DNA of 64,000 nucleotides from Shewanella atlantica (GTDB lineage Bacteria > Pseudomonadota > Gammaproteobacteria > Enterobacterales > Shewanellaceae). Below the pieces are notes generated by a model, which had not been told where the DNA came from, did not search any database, and worked only from the letters and a program-made list of their open reading frames with translations. The DNA is taken from contig NZ_RXNV01000001.1 of NCBI RefSeq assembly GCF_003966265.1, forward strand, positions 434,001 to 498,000, written 5' to 3'. Of the stretch, positions 56,835 to 64,000 are shown piece by piece. Each line of letters begins with the position of its first letter. Positions within the stretch are counted from its first letter, which is position 1. Made by a program: the position numbers and the translations under genes.

Positions 56835-57395
56835 ATGATAGTTTTGTTATCGGGAATGGCGCTGTTTATCGCTATTCATCTATTTCCTACTCAGGTACAA
56901 GCTCGGCAAGCTTTGATCGATAAATTGGGAAGAGTTCCCTATCTGGCGCTGTTTTCCACCATTTCACTTATCGGTTTTATGCTAATCATCAATGGCTTTG
57001 GCATGGCCTCTAAGGAGCAACTCTGGCAACCACTGACTTTCGCCAGGCCACTGACTCATGCCATCATGCCACTGGTGTTTATCTTGCTTGTTTCTGCTTA
57101 CCTCAATACCTATATACGTGCAAAACTCAAACACCCAATGTTGATTGCCACCTGCTTATGGGCCTTAGTGCACTTGCTTGCCAACGGTGATCTAGCCTCC
57201 AGCGTAGTATTCGGCGGGTTCTTTCTCTACGCCTTAGCCGACATCTTACTGGCAAAAACCAGGGACACTATCGTGCCCAAAAGTAAACATCCTAAGGCAA
57301 AGTTCGATGTCATCGCTGTGGTGGTTGGACTGATTGTTTATGGTTTGGTGCTGCGCGGCCACCAAACACTGTTCGGTGTGTCCGTGATCGGCTGA
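56835..57395 (+). CDS. nnrU: NnrU-family membrane protein
   Basis: A 186-residue integral membrane protein with five or six predicted helices. Family signs are GMALFIAIHLFPT near the start and HPMLIATCLWALVHLLANGDLASSVVFGG in the middle. NnrU was first linked to nitrite/nitric oxide metabolism in alphaproteobacteria, and family members are related to the isoprenoid/carotenoid enzyme Z-ISO. No nitrogen-oxide gene is adjacent, so the biological role here is not clear. The short G/C hairpin GGGGGGA/TTTCCCCCC at about 57418 may follow its transcript. Confidence 0.9.
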   Translation: MIVLLSGMALFIAIHLFPTQVQARQALIDKLGRVPYLALFSTISLIGFMLIINGFGMASKEQLWQPLTFARPLTHAIMPLVFILLVSAYLNTYIRAKLKHPMLIATCLWALVHLLANGDLASSVVFGGFFLYALADILLAKTRDTIVPKSKHPKAKFDVIAVVVGLIVYGLVLRGHQTLFGVSVIG

Positions 57396-57519
57396 TGAAA
57401 TGATGGACAGATAAAATGGGGGGATTTCCCCCCCGTTATGGGGTACTTCTGATAACTTAGGCTATTTAACTACTTAAGCCCTTGATAACTTGTCCGGTAA
57501 ACGAGGAACTTAAGCTGGT

Positions 57520-58047
57520 TCAACAACCTTCAATCACAACCTCATAGACCGGCGCAGCTTTGGGATCGTCCTGACTACAGGTATCAGGGTTGGTGGTACC
57601 GTAGGCTTGCTGGTACATAAAATAGCATTGGCTGGATTTTATATCACTCTGGTTAAAGCCAAAATAGACCTTATCGAGGCTCTCAAACTCATAACCTAAA
57701 CGGTCATCGCTATAGTTTAATCTCTTAGCTACATCGGTGTTATCAAGGTAACCGCATTTCAAACGAGTTTCGTAAACGCCATCACCGTCAACATCAACAT
57801 CGGTAAGGTCGCCACGGACCGATACCGGCTGAGCCCGGTAACTGGATAGTTTGGACAAGATATACATCTGCTTATTTGCTTCTGTAACTGAGGCGCCAAA
57901 TTGTTGCAACACGGCATCTTTTGCATCACCACTCAAGCTGATAAATTTGGCAGAGGCTGTCACAGCCAGCAGCCCCAAGATGACAATAACAACAACAAGC
58001 TCTATAAGGGTAAATCCATCCGAATTTGAGTACTTCTTCGAGCCCAT
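57520..58047 (-). CDS. Second orphan type IV prepilin (MSHA-pilin-like)
   Basis: A 175-residue prepilin with an 11-residue leader (MGSKKYSNSDG), PilD cut before FTLIELVVVIVILGLLAV, and glutamate at mature position 5. The head domain has cysteines at CGYL, SQCYF, DTCSQ and the final C, which can form two disulphides. The segment DVDVDGDGVYETR resembles a calcium-binding DxDxDGxxD loop, as found in some pilins. No pilus assembly genes are adjacent. It shares the N-terminal helix with the prepilin at 6.9 kb, but the heads look unrelated. Confidence 0.85.
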   Translation of the reverse strand: MGSKKYSNSDGFTLIELVVVIVILGLLAVTASAKFISLSGDAKDAVLQQFGASVTEANKQMYILSKLSSYRAQPVSVRGDLTDVDVDGDGVYETRLKCGYLDNTDVAKRLNYSDDRLGYEFESLDKVYFGFNQSDIKSSQCYFMYQQAYGTTNPDTCSQDDPKAAPVYEVVIEGC

Positions 58048-58199
58048 TCAATTAACCAATAAATTCCAGAATTTTCAAGTGGCTAGATTTTGCACATGAT
58101 AACGAAGTAATTCAAGCTAAATGGATGATGAGAAAGATAAATACAGATCTACCTCTCGTCTTCGTATCGCAGATGTTCTCAGTCTACGCCTGATAATAA

Positions 58200-58229
58200 A
58201 AAGGCTAACCAATTTGGGTTAGCCATTTT
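58200..58229. terminator. Terminator downstream of doxX
   Basis: GGCTAACC and GGTTAGCC pair around a short AT loop. On the minus strand TTTTTATT follows. It is about 80 bases past the doxX stop. Confidence 0.8.
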
Positions 58230-58310
58230 CTCTGACTCTCAATGATATTTTCAGAGGCGACAAAGCTCAGTGAACCTCTGAATGATTCATGGGCGGAAGC
58301 CCAAGCCTTT

Positions 58311-58697
58311 TCACTTTAAACTCCGAGAGCCTGTTCCAGAGTGACCAGCCAGCACAAGCAGTCCTGCCAGGATCCCCAGGTTTTTAATGAAGTTTTGCAT
58401 CTCATGGGCGCCCTCGATTCCGCTGTAGTTCCAAAAATCATGTAAACTGACATTGATCACCACCACAAGCAGTGCAAGCAGTATCGATGCAAGTGCTGTA
58501 TAGCGGTTCATCAGTAGGGCGATGGCGGCAACGATCTCAAAGACTGCCGCCGCAGCCAGCAGTTGAGGGATCATGAACATCCCATGGGCTTCCATTAAGG
58601 AAATATGCATATCCCAGCTGGCAAACTTCATGATACCGGGCAGTAAGAAATATAGCGCTAATAACACCCGTCCCACAGCCACTAATCTTTGATTCAT
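58311..58697 (-). CDS. DoxX-family membrane protein
   Basis: A 128-residue protein with four membrane helices (VGRVLLALYFLLPGIMKFA; LLAAAAVFEIVAAIALLM; LASILLALLVVVINVSL; LGILAGLLVLAGH). The RVLLALYFLLPGIMKF pattern is typical of DoxX/SURF4-type proteins. Members often sit near peroxide and organic-hydroperoxide genes, as here beside ohr (81 bases), and may act in thiol/oxidative stress at the membrane. They are probably co-transcribed. No active-site residues are known to look for. Confidence 0.85.
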   Translation of the reverse strand: MNQRLVAVGRVLLALYFLLPGIMKFASWDMHISLMEAHGMFMIPQLLAAAAVFEIVAAIALLMNRYTALASILLALLVVVINVSLHDFWNYSGIEGAHEMQNFIKNLGILAGLLVLAGHSGTGSRSLK

Positions 58698-58778
58698 CTT
58701 CTCACTCTCTCAATGACCTGTATGAATTATTTACTAATATTAATGCCCTGATTCATATATACAGAGCATAAACTAAGG

Positions 58779-59201
58779 TTAGATGCTCTCGCCACTTACC
58801 GTTAGTGCCACATCGATATTGTTACGCACCGCATTTGAGTATGGGCAGACAAGGTGCGCGCTCCTCACTAAGGCAACTGCTTGCTCTTGAGGCAACTCCA
58901 GCTCCACGGACAGGGCAACGGATAATCCAAACCCGCCCTCTTCTCTGACTCCAATTCCCACGGTTGCAGTTACCGGCGCTAGAGTTAGGGCCAACTTACC
59001 TTCACGGGCAACATGCAGCAGCGCGTTCGAGAAGCAGGCACTATAACCCGCGGCAAAAAGTTGTTCCGGATTGGTCGCCTCTCCTGAGCCTCCCATCTCT
59101 TTTGGGTAGCTTAATGCTAAGGCAAGTTTGCCATCATCTGTCGCGACATTGCCATTACGTCCTGCGCTAGCTGTTGCTTGAGTGCTATATAGTGCTTTCA
59201 T
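58779..59201 (-). CDS. ohr: Organic hydroperoxide resistance protein Ohr
   Basis: A 140-residue thiol peroxidase of the Ohr/OsmC family that reduces organic and fatty-acid hydroperoxides. The two catalytic cysteines are in GYSACFSNAL (about residue 56) and HLVCPYSNAVR (about residue 118), and the conserved arginine-bearing N-terminal half is present. Ohr rather than OsmC is supported by EATNPEQLFAAGYSACF and VCPYSNA. No MarR-type ohrR is adjacent. A threefold 15-base repeat lies about 125 bases upstream. Confidence 0.95.
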   Translation of the reverse strand: MKALYSTQATASAGRNGNVATDDGKLALALSYPKEMGGSGEATNPEQLFAAGYSACFSNALLHVAREGKLALTLAPVTATVGIGVREEGGFGLSVALSVELELPQEQAVALVRSAHLVCPYSNAVRNNIDVALTVSGESI

Positions 59202-59522
59202 TGTTTAACTCCGTAATTACTGAAAGGTGCACATTTCCTACCGTTTCCGACAAGTTTTGCCGATAAGACTACTGGTAAAGATTGTGCGCAACTGAATTAA
59301 GGCAATTTATACCACACCAATGGATTGCAAGCAAATCAATTGCACGCAAATTAATTTCACGCAAGATAACTTACATTGATACAGCAACAGATAATGAAGT
59401 AACGAAAATATCATCACAGAGCCGATACGGAACGGTGTTTTATTCAGCACAGGTTAAGGGCATATCGACTAACCTTGAATTGAAAACATAGGGTTCCAGA
59501 GATAGGCTTCCAGAGGAGAGTC
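59202..59522. other. Intergenic region between ohr and an exported protein gene
   Basis: These 321 bases hold a three-copy 15-base repeat (separate entry) and a ribosome-binding AGAGGAGAG just before 59523. A short frame at 59282-59491 spans the repeat and is judged spurious. Confidence 0.45.
59325..59369. repeat. Three tandem 15-base imperfect repeats upstream of ohr
   Basis: The units TTGCAAGCAAATCAA, TTGCACGCAAATTAA and TTTCACGCAAGATAA are in register. They could be a degenerate microsatellite or iterated operator for ohr or the divergent gene. Confidence 0.7.
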
Positions 59523-59984
59523 ATGAAAAGGTTAATTATCGGCGTCTGTTTTTTACTAATCTCCGCTGTCGGTTTCGCGGATGAGTTCAATCGCGAACTT
59601 TGGACCCTGCAGCATTCTCAAGCTCAAGCCGCTATCGTCTCAAGCCACGGATACCAGAAGATGAAACTTGTCGACACCGGCAAAGGTAAAGCGGTGGTGG
59701 TTTTTACTCACCTTGACGATCTGGCCTACTGTGGTGGCCAAGATGCCCTGTTTAAGCCTATTCCCACCCGCATAGATGTCGAATTGGAGGTCAATAAAGC
59801 ATTACAGCTTATGTCTGTTCCGGCATTAATCGGATGCAACCAAGGCGTATCCTTCGCAGAGGTGAACGGGAAAGCCAGCATGAAACTCATTGGTATGATG
59901 CAAGATGCTGCTCGGGTACTATTTTATGATCAAACCTTTACATTAAACGGATTCGAAGCTGTATCCCAAAAAGTGATCCACTGA
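59523..59984 (+). CDS. Small exported protein, unknown
   Basis: A 153-residue protein with a clear signal peptide (MKRLIIGVCFLLISAVGFA, cut before DEF). The mature ~134 residues contain two cysteines (YCGGQDA and IGCNQG) that may pair, and a mixed alpha/beta pattern. I recognise no family. GGAGAG is well placed upstream of the ATG. It is divergent from ohr and 148 bases before the lpxR-like gene on the same strand. Periplasmic location is the only firm prediction. Confidence 0.75.
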   Translation: MKRLIIGVCFLLISAVGFADEFNRELWTLQHSQAQAAIVSSHGYQKMKLVDTGKGKAVVVFTHLDDLAYCGGQDALFKPIPTRIDVELEVNKALQLMSVPALIGCNQGVSFAEVNGKASMKLIGMMQDAARVLFYDQTFTLNGFEAVSQKVIH

Positions 59985-60132
59985 CCCGGTAGTCTATACT
60001 GATCCTTGCCTCCCCTCCGCATGATGAGGGACGAATACAAAGCGTCACATCAATTCTGTTGAAGAGTGATCAGGGATCTGTTTATGCTCAAGGGAAGTTT
60101 ACTTTATTTGCTATCGTTTATTGGAGCTGAAT

Positions 60133-61131
60133 ATGAACTATCAAGTTTCAAAACACTTTATCAGTACCTCATTTCTCTTACTCATCTCTCCCTGGGCAGG
60201 TGCGGGGCAGTGGCATCTGCAGGTCGATAATGACTTTGTATTCAGTGATGACGGTAACTATACCAATGGCTTAGTGCTGGGTTGGGAGAGTCCTCCAATG
60301 CAAAGCCTGAATGACGCCGTCCTTCCTATACGTTGGCAAAGCTTATTCAACTTCGGGCAACACGATGCACTAACAGCCTGGGGACTGAAACTCTCACAAC
60401 AGATGTGGACTCCGGGTGAAATCAAGATTTCGACTCCCCAACCCTATGACCGCCCCTATGCCGGTTATTTAGCGCTCGAGAGTCATACCGCAACCTATGG
60501 TGGGAGATGGGCTCAGAAAAACTGGTTATCACTTGGGGTGGTCGGCCCCGCTTCCGGCACGGATCAATTACAGAACATGTTCCATAAGCTCACACCATCA
60601 TCAACACCCAAAGGTTGGCAGCATCAGATTGAAAATCAGTTAACACTTCAAATTGCCTACGAGGTAGACGCACTTCTCCTCCGCCAGGATGCATTCAATA
60701 GCACCACCACAGGTAAGACCGAGTGGGAGCTTAGTGGACTCAGCCACTCACAAGTCGGCAATTTTCGCAGTGAAACGGATCTTGGATTAACCTTCAGATG
60801 GGGAACAAATTTAGCAGATTCATTTGGTCGATTGAGCCAGCATAGTGGCCAATTAGGAAACATATCGGCTACCGCTGAATCCAGCAGCTGGATGTTTTTC
60901 ACCCGCGCCTATATTGGTTATCGGTTCAATGACGAAACTATTGATGGCTCCCTTCCCTATGAGTCCTATATTGAAGTTGAAAACAATCAGGCTGGTATTA
61001 CCACAGGCTTTATCTGGGCTCGCCCCTCCTGGGCACTTGCATGGAACTTTAATGCTTACAGCAAAGAGCACCAGAGCGATACCGATAAATGGCATGGTTA
61101 TGGCTCATTAATCGTCATCTGGCGGCTTTAA
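60133..61131 (+). CDS. lpxR: LpxR-like outer-membrane lipid A deacylase
   Basis: A 332-residue outer-membrane beta-barrel of the LpxR family, which removes the 3'-acyloxyacyl chain from lipid A. After a signal peptide (about residues 1-25) comes the conserved QVDNDFVFSDDGNYTNGL, which carries the Asn/Asp calcium and active-site ligands of the family. PYDRPYAGYLALES follows. The C-terminus ends in YGSLIVIWRL, an aromatic/hydrophobic strand fit for BAM insertion, though the last residue is Leu rather than Phe. I chose ATG 60133, with TTGGAG six bases upstream; an in-frame TTG 12 bases earlier is less likely. Confidence 0.88.
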   Translation: MNYQVSKHFISTSFLLLISPWAGAGQWHLQVDNDFVFSDDGNYTNGLVLGWESPPMQSLNDAVLPIRWQSLFNFGQHDALTAWGLKLSQQMWTPGEIKISTPQPYDRPYAGYLALESHTATYGGRWAQKNWLSLGVVGPASGTDQLQNMFHKLTPSSTPKGWQHQIENQLTLQIAYEVDALLLRQDAFNSTTTGKTEWELSGLSHSQVGNFRSETDLGLTFRWGTNLADSFGRLSQHSGQLGNISATAESSSWMFFTRAYIGYRFNDETIDGSLPYESYIEVENNQAGITTGFIWARPSWALAWNFNAYSKEHQSDTDKWHGYGSLIVIWRL

Positions 61132-61190
61132 TAGCAAAATAATATTCAAGCATCTAACCAGAAGCGCTACCTGCGAGAACATTCATACTC

Positions 61191-61254
61191 TGCTGATAGT
61201 GAAACGCACTGAATGGCTTTTCTGCTGATAGTGAAACGCACTGAATGGCTTTAC
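61191..61254. repeat. 32-base tandem duplication
   Basis: TGCTGATAGTGAAACGCACT plus GAATGGCTTT is repeated with a period of 32 bases. A third, partial TGCTAA follows, then AT-rich TTTTTGCTAAA repeats up to the next gene. It lies between lpxR and the response-regulator gene. Confidence 0.9.
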
Positions 61255-61321
61255 TGCTAATTTGTTTACGAATAGTTATTTGCTCAAAGTTTGCTAATAG
61301 CTTTTTGCTAAAAGTTTTTTG

Positions 61322-62230
61322 CTAAAGGTTTTCGTCACAACTTAACTGAATCGTGGCCGGTACGACTCTATTTCTTCCCAACTCTTTCGCGCGATAAACC
61401 GCCTCATCGGCACGTGCCAATAGTTGCTCGAAAGTCTCTTCATTAGGTCTAAGCTCTGCCACACCGAAGCTGGCAGTAACTGGGATCCCTGCCGGCATCA
61501 GCTTTTCAATTTTATCCCTCAACATCTCAGCCTTTTCCTCGGCACTATCTATTGAGCAATGCTCAAACAGGGCGACAAACTCCTCCCCGCCGAAACGCGC
61601 TACCACATCCTCTTTGCGATTACTCTCGGCTAAAACTTTAGCAACGGCTTGCAATACACTATCTCCGGCCTGATGACCAAACTGATCATTGACCTGTTTA
61701 AAGTGGTCGATATCTATCATTAGTATCGACAATGGATTGCTGTGACGGATAGATTCCGCCATTTTTTGATTTGCTGCTTCGATCAGAAAATGGCGGTTAT
61801 AGAGCTGGGTAAGTTGATCGTGCAGCGCCATATTGCGCAGTTCATCACTCTTTTGTTTTAACATGATCTGAGTACTTACCCGGGCGGTAACGATAGCGGG
61901 ACGGATAGGCTTAGTGATGTAGTCTACGGCCCCGAGTTGTAATCCATACTCCTCCTCATCATCACTGTCTCTCCCGGTGACGAAGATGACAGGCACATGC
62001 TGGGTATGTGGATTAGCCTTAAGCTTCCTGCATACTTCATAGCCATCCATTTCTGGCATAACCACATCCAACAAGATGAGATCTGGCAAAGGGGCTGTCC
62101 GTGCGAGCTCGAGACATCGCTGTCCATTCATTGCAATTTTTAGCCGGTAGTCTTTTTTTAAACACCCTGCCAAGAGTTGAATATTGGTCCGTGTATCATC
62201 AACGATCAAAATGGTTGGTAAGTCATTCAT
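61322..62230 (-). CDS. Response regulator diguanylate cyclase (REC-GGDEF)
   Basis: A 302-residue protein with an N-terminal receiver domain (ILIVDDTRTNIQLL; phosphoacceptor Asp in LILLDVVMPEMDGYE; lysine in DYITKPI) and a C-terminal GGDEF domain (HDQLTQLYNRHF; MIDIDHFKQVNDQFGH; active loop RFGGEEF). It should make c-di-GMP when phosphorylated. An I-site RxxD is not obvious. The ATG at 62230 overlaps by eight bases the end of the hybrid kinase gene, which is the likely phosphodonor. An in-frame start 12 codons upstream would extend further into that gene. Confidence 0.94.
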   Translation of the reverse strand: MNDLPTILIVDDTRTNIQLLAGCLKKDYRLKIAMNGQRCLELARTAPLPDLILLDVVMPEMDGYEVCRKLKANPHTQHVPVIFVTGRDSDDEEEYGLQLGAVDYITKPIRPAIVTARVSTQIMLKQKSDELRNMALHDQLTQLYNRHFLIEAANQKMAESIRHSNPLSILMIDIDHFKQVNDQFGHQAGDSVLQAVAKVLAESNRKEDVVARFGGEEFVALFEHCSIDSAEEKAEMLRDKIEKLMPAGIPVTASFGVAELRPNEETFEQLLARADEAVYRAKELGRNRVVPATIQLSCDENL

Positions 62231-64000
62231 TAACCAGGTCCTTGTTGAATTCAGAGCGACTTTCAATTAGCGATTTTTTTAGCAGCCTTAATGTTGCTGT
62301 GGCCTCGGCATGCTCGAAATCGGCCAGTTGATTCACTAGCTGGTTACAGAGTTCCTGCGTGGCTTTATTTTCGGTTGCCGTCTTTAAACAGGAAAAATCG
62401 TCCACATCGATATAGCTGCCATCATCGAGAAGGTTACCAATATCCTCCAGCATCAGATTTAACGCGTCGTCGCTCATGCATTTATGTTGCTGAAGTTGCG
62501 GGACATTGGTAGTTTGAAAGTCCTCGATACAGGCTTTCAATTCGCTATAGGCCAAATTAAAAGCAGGAATAGCATTCTTAATCGAATTGATATCGAAAAT
62601 TTTTGCCGCAGACTCAATCGTTTCGGCCTCTGCCCGCAACATTTCTGCACCAACATTCGCAGCAACGCCCTTCACAGTATGTGCCGACTGCCTGATCTGC
62701 TCGATATCTTCACTTTCTGCTGCAAGTAAGAGTGAATTTACCCTAGCAGGAATATCCTCCATAAAAAGGGTCACGATTGAGTTAAACAGTGACTCCTTTC
62801 CCATGGCTCGCTTCATTAAGCCCTCTCTATCCCAGACTTGGACTTCACCAGCTTGAGCGTCTTGCTCATCAAGTATAGAGGCCTTTGATTCTACTGGAGG
62901 AGAAAACAGATCCGCTTCAGTTTCCCTTCCTCCAGCATGACTAGCTGTAAGCCATTGATGTAGCTTTAAACCTAGTTTGTCTGAATCGATAGGTTTAGAA
63001 AGGTAGTCACTCATTCCGGCATCTAAACACTTCTCTTTATCTCCCATCATGGCATTTGCAGTCATGGCCACAATAGGAATATCAAGATACTGTTCGCCTG
63101 CATTTCCGGCTCGGATCTGTCTGCTTGTCTCGTAGCCATCCAACTCGGGCATTTGACAGTCCATCAATATCAGCGAATATGGCTTGCTGCCGCCTTGCCG
63201 CAATTGTTCTAATGCCAAAACGCCATTGTCAGCAACCTCGGTCGATATACCTAAGTCTTCTAAAATCCCCTTGGCCACCAGCTGGTTGACATAATTATCT
63301 TCGACTAAAAGAATATGAGTATTCTGGGGCCAGGATAATTCCCCCTCCTTAGCATGGTTCAATGATTGTAAATAATGATGAGTCACCAGCGGCTGAGCCT
63401 CTTGCAGTGCCTGCCCCCCTTCAGAAACAATGGCTAAGGCATCAAATAGATCGGATGTCGTCGTAGGCTTCGGAAAATAGGCACTAAATCCCAGATCGGC
63501 GAAGAAGCTTGCATCACCTATTTGTGACATTGAGGTCATCATCACCAGCTTCATCGACTCGAATCTGCTGTCTGCTTTCAGCCTCTTTCCCAGCTCGGCC
63601 CCGTCCATATCGGCCATCTGCATATCTAAAAAAGCTACGTCGAATAGTTGCTTATTCGGATCTTCAAAATACTCTTCGCAAATTTGAATCGCATGAGGAC
63701 CACTCTTTGCGTCGACCACATCGGCTCCCCAATACTCGAGCTGGCCGCGGATCACCTCTCTGTTGGTTTCATTATCATCAACGACCAATAACTTTAAGGC
63801 GGTAATATCGACCTTAGGTACAACTAACTTAGAGTTAGCACTTCGCCCTATTTTCACCTCGAATTGGAAACAACTCCCCCGCCCCTCTTCGCTTTCTACA
63901 GATATACTCCCTCCCATAAGATCGCAGACTTTTTTTACAATGGCCAAACCTAGCCCCGTCCCGCCATACTTTCGGGTAGTGGAAGCATCCACCTGACTGA
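62223..64000 (-). CDS. BarA-like hybrid sensor kinase, C-terminal part (N-terminus outside window)
   Basis: An open frame of about 592 codons enters from the window edge. It begins in the kinase ATPase domain: ...QVDASTTRKYGGTGLGLAIV is the G2 box. Two receiver domains follow (LKLLVVDDNETNREV with FDVAFLDMQMADMDGAE; HILLVEDNYVNQLV with LILMDCQMPELDGYET). Then comes a histidine phosphotransfer domain with the active His in IRQSAHTVKGVAANVG. This REC-REC-HPt layout is that of multistep phosphorelay hybrids. The sensor region is not visible. It overlaps the REC-GGDEF gene, so its signal probably feeds c-di-GMP output. Confidence 0.93.
   Translation of the reverse strand, partial: SQVDASTTRKYGGTGLGLAIVKKVCDLMGGSISVESEEGRGSCFQFEVKIGRSANSKLVVPKVDITALKLLVVDDNETNREVIRGQLEYWGADVVDAKSGPHAIQICEEYFEDPNKQLFDVAFLDMQMADMDGAELGKRLKADSRFESMKLVMMTSMSQIGDASFFADLGFSAYFPKPTTTSDLFDALAIVSEGGQALQEAQPLVTHHYLQSLNHAKEGELSWPQNTHILLVEDNYVNQLVAKGILEDLGISTEVADNGVLALEQLRQGGSKPYSLILMDCQMPELDGYETSRQIRAGNAGEQYLDIPIVAMTANAMMGDKEKCLDAGMSDYLSKPIDSDKLGLKLHQWLTASHAGGRETEADLFSPPVESKASILDEQDAQAGEVQVWDREGLMKRAMGKESLFNSIVTLFMEDIPARVNSLLLAAESEDIEQIRQSAHTVKGVAANVGAEMLRAEAETIESAAKIFDINSIKNAIPAFNLAYSELKACIEDFQTTNVPQLQQHKCMSDDALNLMLEDIGNLLDDGSYIDVDDFSCLKTATENKATQELCNQLVNQLADFEHAEATATLRLLKKSLIESRSEFNKDLVNE

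Noticed and set aside
55604..58047. Genomic island integrated at the tmRNA 3' end
   Set aside because: No integrase, no duplicated tmRNA end and no clear foreign gene block follow; neighbouring genes look ordinary.
59282..59491. 69-codon open frame upstream of the exported protein gene
   Set aside because: It spans the 15-base tandem repeats and has no family features or convincing ribosome-binding site.
1..64000. CRISPR array, tRNA or rRNA genes, prophage
   Set aside because: No spaced direct repeats, no cloverleaf sequences apart from the tRNA-like tmRNA end, and no phage structural or integrase genes were seen.

Overview
The window looks like ordinary chromosome from a marine Shewanella-type gammaproteobacterium. 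Support comes from the gene set and order (rlmN-pilW-rodZ-ispG-hisS-yfgM-bamB-der; bamE/rnfH-ratA/smpB-ssrA; rcsF-trmO), the tmRNA tag ANDDNYALAA, the leucine/fatty-acid catabolic layout, and the many two-component and c-di-GMP genes. I cannot name the species. No rRNA, tRNA, CRISPR array, prophage or integrase was seen.

Region by region. (1) 1-6.5 kb: leucine/isovalerate degradation operon liuB(partial)-liuC-liuA-[47-codon orphan biotinyl fragment]-liuE-scoA-scoB, running from methylcrotonyl-CoA to acetoacetyl-CoA. (2) 6.9-9.0 kb: an orphan type IV prepilin, a MITE-like element, a small membrane protein and thymidine kinase. (3) 9.3-15.2 kb: Dcp lipoprotein peptidase, an NhaC-family transporter behind a lysine riboswitch, and etfBA. 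(4) 15.6-22.4 kb: an H-NS-like protein, two coupled amidohydrolases, rcsF, trmO and a hexapeptide acyltransferase. (5) 22.4-26.1 kb: repeat-rich, with a VOC protein and an HD-GYP protein. (6) 26.2-35.2 kb: the conserved housekeeping cluster der to rlmN on the minus strand. (7) 35.3-45.0 kb: CNNM/CBS protein, 5'-nucleotidase, GNAT, small proteins, an orphan ParA/ribbon-helix-helix pair, MtfA, an NTF2-like protein and an HDOD/GAF protein. (8) 45.4-48.6 kb: glyoxylate shunt aceBA. (9) 49.5-52.7 kb: a split borosin-type RiPP locus (peptide backbone N-methyltransferase and precursor peptide) followed by a TPR-GGDEF gene. (10) 53-56 kb: bamE, rnfH, ratA, smpB, ssrA. (11) 56-64 kb: NnrU, a second orphan prepilin, DoxX, Ohr, an LpxR-like lipid A deacylase, a response-regulator diguanylate cyclase and the C-terminal part of a BarA-like hybrid kinase.

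How it fits together: liu genes, etfBA and aceBA form one catabolic theme (leucine and fatty acids to acetyl-CoA, electrons to ETF, carbon saved by the glyoxylate shunt). The etfBA and aceBA upstream regions each carry a LiuR-like palindrome a few bases from a PsrA-like palindrome. The most interesting system is the split borosin locus. SonM/SonA of S. oneidensis is the known relative, but the core sequence here and its tight coupling to a diguanylate cyclase gene deserve attention. Other notable items are the duplicated half biotinyl domain, the lysine riboswitch with its terminator, the orphan ParA/RHH cassette, and several families of intergenic repeats.
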